Positions 9,048 through 17,042 of a stretch of DNA of 64,000 nucleotides are shown here, piece by piece. Location: the NCBI RefSeq assembly GCF_036226365.1, contig NZ_CP108462.1, positions 4,072,501 to 4,136,500 on the forward strand. The letters run 5' to 3'. The position numbers were made by a program, and so were the translations under genes. How positions within the stretch are numbered: the stretch's first letter is position 1; every line of letters begins with the position of its first letter. The DNA is from Streptomyces sp. NBC_01262. Its GTDB lineage: Bacteria > Actinomycetota > Actinomycetes > Streptomycetales > Streptomycetaceae. The notes beneath the pieces are model-generated. The model had not been told where the DNA came from. It saw only the letters and a program-made list of their open reading frames with translations, and made no database searches.

Positions 9048-9113
9048 GTAAACGAATGGGGGGATAGCAGAGATGGAGCGTGGAAAATAATGCACACGTA
9101 CACGACGCACTGA

Positions 9114-9215
9114 GGATGCGGCAAGAAGAAAGGGTGCACGGTAACGGTCTTCTACGGAAAGAAAGCCGCTCCCGATGGGGCGCGTGCATGGCCCCACGGA
9201 CACTGCAATGCATGA
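9114..9215 (+). pseudogene. possible second toxin-tip fragment
   Basis: A short open stretch between stops reads GCGKKKGCTVTVFYGKKAAP and then ends CNA-stop. It has no start codon or ribosome-binding site. The VTVFYGK..PDG pattern resembles the end of some secreted-toxin domains, but I cannot identify it. It may be the displaced end of the same or another RHS tip. Confidence 0.25.
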
Positions 9216-9229
9216 CCTGTACAACTTGA

Positions 9230-9268
9230 ACCGTGATGGTCCACATCTCGAATGTGGACCATCACGGT
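9230..9268. promoter_or_regulatory. perfect 17-bp inverted repeat upstream of the orphan immunity-like gene
   Basis: ACCGTGATGGTCCACAT (9230-9246), a 5-nt loop, then its exact complement (9252-9268). It ends 18 nt before the ATG at 9287 and has no T-run. It could be a terminator for the relic upstream, an operator, or a leader hairpin controlling translation. Confidence 0.6.
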
Positions 9269-9286
9269 CCTGAAGGGATTCCTTCA

Positions 9287-9562
9287 ATGGACCTGCCTGT
9301 GGCCGAAAAGATTCTTGCGGTGGTCGGCTCCTTGACTCGCAGGGCTCCCAGTGGAGCCCCTTATCTTCGCAGCCTTGAGTCTGTCGCGGAGTTGTCCCGA
9401 GTCTCCGAGGAAGAAATGGCGGCCGATCACCTATGCAACCTGGTCGAAAGCTTCAAGGTCCCATTGACGCGCGAAGAATACGATGGCATTGTTGGAGTTT
9501 TGCAACAGCTGGACATGCTTGACGTTCTGGAAGATGTGAATTTGCTGAGTTTGATTTTCTGA
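9287..9562 (+). CDS. small acidic protein, orphan immunity candidate
   Basis: The product has 91 residues: MDLPVAEKILAVVGSLTRRA at the N-terminus and a leucine-rich acidic C-terminus (VLQQLDMLDVLEDVNLLSLIF). I recognise no family. AAGGGA at 9273-9278 supports the ATG at 9287; an earlier in-frame GTG at 9233 lies inside the hairpin and is less likely. Its position just after decayed RHS toxin tips suggests a retained immunity gene. The codon use and lower GC than neighbours fit transferred DNA. Confidence 0.5.
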   Translation: MDLPVAEKILAVVGSLTRRAPSGAPYLRSLESVAELSRVSEEEMAADHLCNLVESFKVPLTREEYDGIVGVLQQLDMLDVLEDVNLLSLIF

Positions 9563-9842
9563 TGCGGCGTGCTGTCGACTGTCAGCGGGCAGATGAATGT
9601 CGATCGCTACCTCGGATGCCAACGCCGTCCTGCCCAGTAAGGCCGAGTCAGGGACCGCAGCGAGATAGCCGATCAGCCGGCTTCGGTGCGTGAGCGTTGT
9701 GTGAGCGGACGGAATGGCTCGTGCTGCGAGGAGCCGGATTTCACAGCCTGCCGCGTGGCGCTCACCGGCAGGGCCAACGCCACGCCGCAGGAGCTGAGGC
9801 TACCGTCAAGATCCCTGCGGCTCTTGCAAAGCGAAGGTCGTT
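9563..9842. other. non-coding stretch between the orphan gene and repeat copy 3
   Basis: No convincing gene is seen on either strand. Open frames crossing it lack ribosome-binding sites and family resemblance. It may be decayed element DNA. Confidence 0.4.
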
Positions 9843-10050
9843 GAGGGCACATCCAGGGCACATGAGGGCCGAAAACGCCGGTGCCCAGCCGCAACCGCTG
9901 AAGGTAGTTTTGGCTGGTCACCGACCGGATCGCCGCAAACCCGCAGGTCAGCAACCTGGGAGGGCCACTTGCTCCACGAATGGCAGGACTTCGCCCAGCG
10001 ATGTCACGAGAGCGGGCACCAGCTTTATTGCCTGGTCTGGCCGTGACCCA
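9843..10050 (+). repeat. long direct repeat, copy 3: arm region plus att-like sequence
   Basis: This repeat aligns gap-free with 6829-7036, including two GGGCACAT motifs (9845, 9856). Its att part carries the 29-bp core identical to copy 1. It would be the distal attachment site of the island. The following ~150 bp up to 10202 hold no gene I can defend; a short open frame with WREAARALVDLLRRHLE may be a remnant. Confidence 0.75.
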
Positions 10051-10202
10051 GGGCGGCGTCCCCTGGCGGGAAGCCGCCCGGGCCCTGGTCGACCTGCTGC
10101 GGCGGCACCTGGAGAAGATCGCAGCCGGAGCAACGGTCTCCGTGGTCGTCTTCACCGCGGCATCATGCCTGACCCGCCGACCGAAGGCCCAGGGGGCCAC
10201 GG

Positions 10203-11660
10203 TTACGTAACCAGCCGCCGCCCCGCGAATCCGGCGCGGGCGAGCCGTTCGTACGCCTGCCGCACCTCGCCGGGCACGGGCTGCTCGATGGCGAACCCGC
10301 GCTTCGGGTACTCGATCACCCTCTGTAGATCGCCCAGCAGCATGCCGACCATCGCCCGCTCCTCCCCCACCGACCTGACGTAGTCCTCGAACACCACGTC
10401 GGCCGACGCGCACACCACCTCGACCTCGGGCCACTGGGCACGGCAGGTGGCGAAGGCACGCCGCTCCATGGGCGGCATGGAGATCAGCAGCACGGAACGC
10501 GGCCGGATCCCGGCCGCGTTGATCACCTCCCGCGAGAAGGTGATGTTCTGCCCCGTGTTGCCCGCCCTGGGCTCCAGCAGGATCGCCTCGTCCGGGACGC
10601 CGAGTTCCAGCGCGCGCTCCCGGAAGTGGACAGCCTCACCGCGCGGAAAGCGCGCGGCCGTGCCGGGGCTGTTGCCGCCGGAGAAGACCAGAGCCGGAAA
10701 CAGGCCCGCATGGAAGAGCCGCGCCGCCTCCGCAGCGACGCCCAGGTCCCGGCTGCCCAACGCGATCGCCACATCGCAGGGGCGCGGCTCGTGCCGCATC
10801 CGCTGGTAGTCCCAGATCAGCCGCGCGTCGCGCCAGTTGTCCTCACTGATCACCGATGCCACGCCGAGCCGATGGTCCCGCCACTGCCTGGCGGCATGCA
10901 GCATCCGGCTGGTCCATGCGTCCGGCTCGGCACCGGCGATCTCTTCCCAGACCCGCGTGTTCACCGCCGCGAACGCGTCCACAGCCTGGGGATGGGCGGC
11001 GCCCCAGGCCGGGATCCGCGCGGCCCATGCCTCCGCCTCGGCCGGGGTGTGGCCTCCGGAGATCAGCCAGATCACCCAGTAACCCGCGTCGAGCCATGCG
11101 GCGCCGCGCGTGGCCCAGCCCCAGTCGACCAGGTGAGCGCGGTCGGTGATCAGCAGGTTGCGGTTGTTCAGGTCGGTGTGCAGCAGGCTGTCGCCCGCGA
11201 AGTACGCCAGCACCGCCGGGTCGTCGACGTACGCCGCAAGCCGCTGCTCGGCCCGGCGCAGCGGGATGTCGGGGCAGGGGATGTCCCCGAGTTCGCGCAG
11301 GGTGCGGGCGACCTTGGGCAGGTCCGGGGAGCCGGGGCTGTAGTCGGCGTGATGACCGTCGATGGGCTCGAAGCCGAGGATGTTCCAGCCCTTGGTGTCG
11401 ATGTGCCACAGCAGCCGCGGTGCGAGCGGCAGGACGTACGGATTGATGTCAGCCTCGCGCTGCTGCGTCCAAACCCATCGGTGGTCGCTCCGCAGCCCCT
11501 TGAGGAACACGCTGCCGGTCGCCGTGTGGACGCGGGCAGACAGGGCGCTGTTTCGTCCGGCGGACACCGTCTCGGCCTTGAGGATCGGCCCGGTGCGGGC
11601 TTCGACGGCGGTGCGGACGGGCGCGGGGAGTTCGTCGTAGGACACCGGTGGGGTTGCCAT
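10203..11660 (-). CDS. fusion of aminoglycoside-phosphotransferase-like kinase and YdcF/DUF218 domain
   Basis: The product has 485 residues. The N-terminal ~275 residues are an APH/choline-kinase-like fold, with catalytic loop HTDLNNRNLL and a metal-site segment LVDWGWA. The C-terminal part from ~290 (CDVAIALGSRDLGVAAEAARLF...LVFSGG...PRAGNTGQN) is a DUF218/YdcF-type domain. The join is in one uninterrupted frame. The substrate is unknown; small-molecule phosphorylation coupled to a nucleotide-binding DUF218 module is inference. ATG at 11660 follows GGGAGG at 8 nt spacing. The gene is monocistronic or follows the kinase operon at 33 bp. Confidence 0.82.
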   Translation of the reverse strand: MATPPVSYDELPAPVRTAVEARTGPILKAETVSAGRNSALSARVHTATGSVFLKGLRSDHRWVWTQQREADINPYVLPLAPRLLWHIDTKGWNILGFEPIDGHHADYSPGSPDLPKVARTLRELGDIPCPDIPLRRAEQRLAAYVDDPAVLAYFAGDSLLHTDLNNRNLLITDRAHLVDWGWATRGAAWLDAGYWVIWLISGGHTPAEAEAWAARIPAWGAAHPQAVDAFAAVNTRVWEEIAGAEPDAWTSRMLHAARQWRDHRLGVASVISEDNWRDARLIWDYQRMRHEPRPCDVAIALGSRDLGVAAEAARLFHAGLFPALVFSGGNSPGTAARFPRGEAVHFRERALELGVPDEAILLEPRAGNTGQNITFSREVINAAGIRPRSVLLISMPPMERRAFATCRAQWPEVEVVCASADVVFEDYVRSVGEERAMVGMLLGDLQRVIEYPKRGFAIEQPVPGEVRQAYERLARAGFAGRRLVT

Positions 11661-11693
11661 GACGACAGCCTCCCAGAACGGCCTCGCTGCGGA

Positions 11694-13874
11694 TCAGGGC
11701 TTGTTGACCTGGTCGTAGCGGCCGAGGAAGTGGGGGGCGCCGTTCTGGACGCGGTGGAGGAAGAGGCCGTTGACCCAGTGGAGGACGTTGGTGTTCGCGT
11801 CGAAGGTGATGGTTTTGGCGATGCCTTTGTAGGTGGATGCGCGGAGCCTGCGCACCGTGGCGCCGCGGTCGGCCTCGGCGTTGCCGAGTTCGTGCAGGCT
11901 TTGGGCGACGAAGAGGAGGGCGTCGTAGGCCTCCAGGGCGAAGCGCTCGACGGTGCGTACGGCGAAGCGTTTCTTGTACGCGGTGACGAAGGGCGCGGCG
12001 GCGGGGAGGGCGGCGGGGTCTACGTAGGTGGTGGCGATGACCCAGCCTTCGGCGGCGGGGCCGGCCTCGGTGAGGAAGGCGGTTTCCAGGACGGGTTCGG
12101 TGGCCATGCGGGTGCCCTGGAAGCCGGCTTGTCGTAGGGCGAGGGCGCAGCGGGCGGCCCGGTGGGGGGAGGTGCCGCCGTAGACGACGGCCTGGGCCTT
12201 GGCGGAGAGGACGGCGGCGGCGACGGGGCCGAAGTCGTCGCTGTCGGCGGGGACGACGTGGGTGGTGGTCGTGCCGCCGGAGGGCGGGTAGGCGTTCATG
12301 TCCTTGACGACCTGCCAGCTGGTGTCGCTGGCCGCTCTGTCGTCGATGACGGCGGTCCTGTGGCTCTTCTCGGCGTGGGTGAGGTAGTAGGCGAAGGCCG
12401 TCGACAGAGTGTCCTCCTCGGGCCTGAGCTGGAAGAACGCGCGGGTGGTGGTCGCGGAGTACGCAGTGGTGCCGGACGAGACGTTCACGATGGGCAGCAG
12501 GGCCTTCTCGTAGCGGGTGAGGGTGGCCTCGGTCGTGGCGTCGATGGTCGGGCCGATGACGGCGTACACGTCGTGGTTCGCGACGAACTTTCCGGCCACC
12601 TGCTCGGCCTGCCTGACCTCTCCCGCGTCGTCGAGGACCTTCAGGGCGAGGTCGAAGGTGCGGCCGTTACGGGAGCGGGAGTTGAAGTCGGCCACCGCCA
12701 GCCGCACGCCCCGCTCCTGGGCCCGGCCGATGGCCTTGGCCGGGCCCGACAGGTCCGCCTGGAGCCCGATGACGTAACGGGGCAGTGGTCCGGAGCCCGT
12801 GGTGCCGCCGCTGCCGTCGCCGCCGGACGAGGGTCTTGAGGCGGCCCAGGCCGCCAGGCCGCCGCCGGCCATGACGACCCCGGCGGCGGAGCCCAGGGCC
12901 AGCAGGCGGCGGCGTGAGGGGGCGGGATCGGGCGGCAGCAGGAGGGTGGCCGGGTCGGGGTCGGGCAGGGCCAGGACGGCGGCGGAGCGTTCAGCGATCA
13001 GCCGGGGCAGGGCGGGCGGCAGCCAGTCGCCTTCCGAGCCGCCCTCACCGGTCAGGGCGTCGCGTACCGCCTGCGCGGTGGGCCTGGCCTGCGGGTCCTT
13101 GGCGAGGCAGCGGGTCAGCAGGGGGACCAGGGCCCACGGCACGGCGTCGAGGTCGGGTTCCTCGTGGACGGTACGGAAGATGACGGCGGCCGCGGTGCCC
13201 GTGCCGAACGGGCGGTGCCCGGTGGCCGCGTACGCAAGGACGCAGCCCAGCGAGAAGACGTCGCTCGGCGGGCCGATGTCGCCGGCCTGGGCCCGTGCCT
13301 GCTCGGGCGAGAGGTAGCCGGGCGAGCCGATCACCACATCGCTCGCGGTGAGCGCGGTGACGCCGGCACCGGTGGAACGCGCGATGCCGAAGTCGATCAG
13401 CCGGGGGCCGTCCAGGGCGAGCAGGACGTTGCCCGGTTTGACGTCCCGGTGCACCAGGCCCGCGGCGTGGACCTCGGTGAGCGCTTCGGCCAGCCGGGCG
13501 CCCAGGACGCGTACCGTACGGTCCGGCAAGGGACCGTGCAGCGCGACGGCCTCGGCCAGCGACGGGCCCGCTACGAAGGCGGTCGCCAGCCAGGGCTCGC
13601 GGGCCTGCGGTTCCGCCGCGGTGACCGGCACCACCCACCGCCCGGTGAGCCCGCTCGCCGCCTCGGCCTCGCGCCGGAACCGGGCGCGGAAGTCGTGGTC
13701 GGCCGCGTACTCGGCGCGGATCACCTTCAGCGCGACCAGCGCCCCGCCCGTCGAGCGGGCCAGGTAGACCACGCCCATGCCGCCCGCGCCGAGCCGGCCG
13801 AGCAGCCGGTGACCGCCGACGAAGGACGGGTCGCCCGGCTTGAGCCCCTGCACCCCGGAGTCCGCCCCGCTCAT
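11694..13874 (-). CDS. membrane Ser/Thr protein kinase with extracellular periplasmic-binding-protein domain (copy 2)
   Basis: The product has 726 residues. The Hanks-type kinase domain has glycine loop GAGGMG (29-34), Lys50, HRD at 142-144 and DFG at 161-163. One membrane segment follows (RRRLLALGSAAGVVMAGGGL, ~320-345). The outer ~370 residues resemble type I periplasmic-binding proteins of the branched-chain amino-acid/Leu-Ile-Val group (YVIGLQADLSGPAKAIGRAQ...AVIGPTIDATTEA). This predicts a receptor kinase sensing a small molecule outside the cell. The ATG at 13874 is 2 nt after the stop of its paralogue. An apparent upstream extension of the same frame is only the shadow of that paralogue. 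Confidence 0.88.
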   Translation of the reverse strand: MSGADSGVQGLKPGDPSFVGGHRLLGRLGAGGMGVVYLARSTGGALVALKVIRAEYAADHDFRARFRREAEAASGLTGRWVVPVTAAEPQAREPWLATAFVAGPSLAEAVALHGPLPDRTVRVLGARLAEALTEVHAAGLVHRDVKPGNVLLALDGPRLIDFGIARSTGAGVTALTASDVVIGSPGYLSPEQARAQAGDIGPPSDVFSLGCVLAYAATGHRPFGTGTAAAVIFRTVHEEPDLDAVPWALVPLLTRCLAKDPQARPTAQAVRDALTGEGGSEGDWLPPALPRLIAERSAAVLALPDPDPATLLLPPDPAPSRRRLLALGSAAGVVMAGGGLAAWAASRPSSGGDGSGGTTGSGPLPRYVIGLQADLSGPAKAIGRAQERGVRLAVADFNSRSRNGRTFDLALKVLDDAGEVRQAEQVAGKFVANHDVYAVIGPTIDATTEATLTRYEKALLPIVNVSSGTTAYSATTTRAFFQLRPEEDTLSTAFAYYLTHAEKSHRTAVIDDRAASDTSWQVVKDMNAYPPSGGTTTTHVVPADSDDFGPVAAAVLSAKAQAVVYGGTSPHRAARCALALRQAGFQGTRMATEPVLETAFLTEAGPAAEGWVIATTYVDPAALPAAAPFVTAYKKRFAVRTVERFALEAYDALLFVAQSLHELGNAEADRGATVRRLRASTYKGIAKTITFDANTNVLHWVNGLFLHRVQNGAPHFLGRYDQVNKP

Positions 13875-13876
13875 CG

Positions 13877-16018
13877 CTACACCTTGGAGGGGGCTTCGCC
13901 GACGAAGCGGAACCGGCCGCCCTCGACCCGGTGCAGGGATATGCCCCAGCCGGTGAACTGCCCGTCCGTCGCCCTGAAGGAGAACTGCTTGGTGATGCCC
14001 TTGTACGTGCTCTTGCGCAGCAGGCCCGCCAACTCCTTGCGCCCCGGCGGCCGTCCGCTCTTCGTGCCCTTCACCAGCTCCTGGAGGAAGAGGTTGACGG
14101 TGTCGTACGCCTCGGCGGCGTAGTAACCGGGCGCGGCGCCGTAGCGCTTGCGGAAGGCGGCGGTGAAGGCCGCGGCCTCGGGGACGGCGGAGGGGTCGAT
14201 GAAGGAGGCGGTCATCACCCATCCCTCGGCCGCGTCCCCGGCCTGCGCCAGGAAGGCCGGGTCGATCACGGCCTGGGAGGCGAGCCGTGGCCCGTCGAAG
14301 CCGGCCGTCACCAGTTCCCTGGCGACCCGGGCCGCGCCGGGGGCGTAGCCGGCGTAGACGAAGGAGCCGATGCCGGCCCGCAGCATGTCGGCGATGACGG
14401 GTTCTATGTCGCCGGTGTCCGCCGGGATCACCCGGGGGTAGGGCGGCCGGCCCAGTCGGCGCAGCATGAGGGTGGTGATCGAGGCGGTCTCCTGGGCGTA
14501 CGTCCGCCCGGTGCGGTCCTGGAGCAGGCCGGCTCGCTGTGTCACTCCCTGCTTCATCAGATAGATGGCGACCGGGATGGCGAGGAGCGAGTCGCTGGGG
14601 CGGCAGTGCACGAAGGACCGGTACTGCTGCTGGCTCAGGAGCAGTCCTCCGGCCGAGACGCACATCAGCGGCAGCAGGGCCTCGTCGTAGGTGGCGAGGA
14701 CGGCGTTGGCCGTCTCGTCGTTGGTCGGGCCGAGCACGGCGAGCACGTCGGCGTCCTGGATCAGCTTCTTGGCGGCGGCCGGTGCCCGGCCCGCGCTGCC
14801 GCCGTCGTCGACGGTCTTCAGGGTGAGCTCGAAGGGCTTGTTCTTACGGGAGTTGTACTGCTCGATCGCCAGCCGCGCGCCCCGCTCCTGCGCCTGGCCC
14901 GCCGTCTTCTGCGCGCCGCTCAGGTCCGCCTGTAGTCCGAGGGCCCAGTGGCGGGTCGTCGCCACCGCTGTGCCCGGGTCGTCCTCGCCGCGCAGGGCGG
15001 CCCAGGCGGCGACCCCGCCCCCCGCCATGAGCACCGCCGCGCCGGAGGCCAGTACGAGCAGCCGCCGCCGGCCGGGCGCTTCGGGCGGTGTTCCGGCGGC
15101 GGTCGGCTCGATGTCGGGGAGCGCCAGCATCTCGGCAGAGCGGTCGGCGATCGCCCGTACGACGTCCTCGGGCAGCCAGTCGAGCTGCCCGCCTTCCGGG
15201 ATCGCGTCCTCGACCAGCAGCTCCGCGCCGAGCCGCTCGTCCGTCGGACGGTCCGCCGGGTCCTTGGCCAGGCACAGGCGCAGCAGCGTCAGCAGGTCGA
15301 CGGCCTCGATGCCCTCCAGGTCGGGTTCGTCGTGGACCGTACGGTAGAGCAGGGCGTCCGCCGTGCCGCTGCCGAACGGCGGACGGCCGGTCGCCGCGTA
15401 CGCCAGCAGGCAGCCCAGCGAGAAGATGTCGCTCGGCGGACCCACCGGCGCGCCGCGCGCCTCGGCCTGCTCGGGGGAGAGGAAACCGGGCGTGCCGATG
15501 ACCAGATCGGTCGAGGTGATGGCGGTCTCGTCGGCGGCGCGGGCGATCCCGAAGTCGATCAGGCGCGGACCGTCCACGGCGAGCAGGACGTTGGCGGGCT
15601 TGACGTCGCGGTGGACCAGACCGGCTGCGTGCACCTCGCGCAGTGCGGCGGCGAGCATCCTGCCCAGGACGCGCACGCTCCGGGCGGGCAGCGGACCGTG
15701 GCGGGCGACCGCCTCCTGTAGCGAGGGGCCGGGCACGAAGGCGGTGGCCAGCCAGGGCGCCGCCGCGTCCGGATCGGCGCCGGTGACCGGCACCGCCCAG
15801 GGGCTGGTCACCCGGCGGGCTGCCTCGACCTCGCGGCGGAACCGGGCGCGGAAGTCCGGCTCGTCCGCGTACTCGGCCTGGATGACCTTGACGGCGGCCA
15901 GCGCCCCCGCCTCCGTACGGCCGAGGTAGACCACGCCCATGCCGCCCGCGCCGAGGCGGGCCAGCAGCCGGTGCCCGCCGATCGAGGCGGGGTCGGTGGG
16001 GAGCAGAGGCCCGCTCAT
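13877..16018 (-). CDS. membrane Ser/Thr protein kinase with extracellular periplasmic-binding-protein domain (copy 1)
   Basis: The product has 713 residues with the same architecture as the downstream gene: GAGGMG (23-28), Lys44, HRD 136-138, DFG 155-157, a membrane helix (RRRLLVLASGAAVLMAGGGV), then a type I binding-protein domain (WALGLQADLSGAQKTAGQAQ...AVLGPTNDETANA). The two kinases are clearly a tandem duplication. The outer domains have diverged more than the kinase domains, so they may sense different ligands. The ATG overlaps the lipoprotein stop by 4 nt. Confidence 0.9.
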   Translation of the reverse strand: MSGPLLPTDPASIGGHRLLARLGAGGMGVVYLGRTEAGALAAVKVIQAEYADEPDFRARFRREVEAARRVTSPWAVPVTGADPDAAAPWLATAFVPGPSLQEAVARHGPLPARSVRVLGRMLAAALREVHAAGLVHRDVKPANVLLAVDGPRLIDFGIARAADETAITSTDLVIGTPGFLSPEQAEARGAPVGPPSDIFSLGCLLAYAATGRPPFGSGTADALLYRTVHDEPDLEGIEAVDLLTLLRLCLAKDPADRPTDERLGAELLVEDAIPEGGQLDWLPEDVVRAIADRSAEMLALPDIEPTAAGTPPEAPGRRRLLVLASGAAVLMAGGGVAAWAALRGEDDPGTAVATTRHWALGLQADLSGAQKTAGQAQERGARLAIEQYNSRKNKPFELTLKTVDDGGSAGRAPAAAKKLIQDADVLAVLGPTNDETANAVLATYDEALLPLMCVSAGGLLLSQQQYRSFVHCRPSDSLLAIPVAIYLMKQGVTQRAGLLQDRTGRTYAQETASITTLMLRRLGRPPYPRVIPADTGDIEPVIADMLRAGIGSFVYAGYAPGAARVARELVTAGFDGPRLASQAVIDPAFLAQAGDAAEGWVMTASFIDPSAVPEAAAFTAAFRKRYGAAPGYYAAEAYDTVNLFLQELVKGTKSGRPPGRKELAGLLRKSTYKGITKQFSFRATDGQFTGWGISLHRVEGGRFRFVGEAPSKV

Positions 16019-16884
16019 TCCGGCGCCTCCAGTTCGCTCTCGGCGAGGTTCAGCATCCGGCCCGTTCCCTGAAGGATGGCGGCGTCGACCTCTTCCTCGG
16101 TCCGGCCCTTGGCGCCTCTGCCGACGACGGCCATGGTGACCTGGGCCAGACGGTTCTGGATCCAGTAGTAGTAATAGGGGCCGCCGAGTTCGTCGCTGTA
16201 GTACTTGCCGGATTCCGTGAGCGCGTCCTCGGAGTTGATGTTGGCGAGGTCGCCGTAGGCCGACGACTGGGAGAACAGATCGGTGATCCGCTCGCCCTGG
16301 CGGAGCTGCTGGTCGGGGCAGCGCAGCGCCTCTTCGAGGGTCTCGGCCATCTCCCAGTCGGCGGCCGTCGCGGTTCGGTGCACGGTGACGACGGCGGCGA
16401 TGCGGATCGGGCCCTTGCCGTCCTCCGCGGGCACTTCGCTGTAGCGGGTGAGGCTGGCGAGCACCGTCGCGGGCAGCGGCTCGCGCTGCCAGACGCAGTT
16501 CGCGTTGAGCACGGGCCAGAAGCCGGGGTCACTCTCGTACGGGTTGCGTTTGACGAAGCCGGGGCCCAAGTCGACGGGCACCGCCGCGATGGCGCGGGCC
16601 AGGCGTAAGCCCTCTGCGCGGGTCTTCGGCGCGCGGGCGGGATCGGGGGTGAAGTCCAGGCCTGTGGCACTGGGACTGGCGCTGGCGCTGGCGCTGGGAC
16701 TGTTGCTGGCGCCTGGGGTTGGGCTTTGGGCTGGGCTGGAGCGGGTGTCACCGCTCGCGGTCACCTGCTGCTCGGAACCGGCGGGCTCGGCGGTCCCGCC
16801 GCCCCCCGCCCCCGAACAGCCGGTCAGTAACAGCCCGCCGGCCAAGACGCCGCCGCATAACCGCAGCGGTCTCCCTAACGCCAT
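16015..16884 (-). CDS. lipoprotein, first gene of the receptor-kinase operon
   Basis: The product has 289 residues, with a signal peptide and lipobox LLLTGC, a Ser/Pro/Ala-rich linker (SASASASPSATG) and a ~200-residue globular domain with no name I recognise. The domain vaguely resembles DUF3558-like surface lipoproteins (NANCVWQREPLP). ATG at 16884 has GGGGG at 6 nt; ATG at 16890 is also possible. Coupling to the kinases suggests an accessory ligand-binding or substrate role outside the membrane (inference). Confidence 0.75.
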   Translation of the reverse strand: MALGRPLRLCGGVLAGGLLLTGCSGAGGGGTAEPAGSEQQVTASGDTRSSPAQSPTPGASNSPSASASASPSATGLDFTPDPARAPKTRAEGLRLARAIAAVPVDLGPGFVKRNPYESDPGFWPVLNANCVWQREPLPATVLASLTRYSEVPAEDGKGPIRIAAVVTVHRTATAADWEMAETLEEALRCPDQQLRQGERITDLFSQSSAYGDLANINSEDALTESGKYYSDELGGPYYYYWIQNRLAQVTMAVVGRGAKGRTEEEVDAAILQGTGRMLNLAESELEAPE

Positions 16885-17042
16885 CAACATCCCCCATCCG
16901 TACGCCCGTTCGCCACAAAGAGCCTATCCCCCAGTGCGTTCCGGTTTCTCTTCGAAGTTGTCAGGAATGTGTCTGCGTCATGCGAACCGGGCGTGCCGGG
17001 AGCGCATCAGGTATAAGAGTGGCGCCTGTGACGGGGAACAGC

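Noticed and set aside
1031..9842. Integrase or transposase gene inside the island
   Set aside because: I looked for tyrosine- and serine-recombinase and transposase motifs on both strands and found none.
9673..10434. Open frames on both strands across repeat copy 3
   Set aside because: They have no ribosome-binding site and no family resemblance, and they cross the repeat boundary.
13875..14663. N-terminal extension of the second kinase, giving a 989-residue protein
   Set aside because: The extension is out of frame with, and lies over, the paralogous kinase gene. It has no domain, and a good ATG is at 13874.
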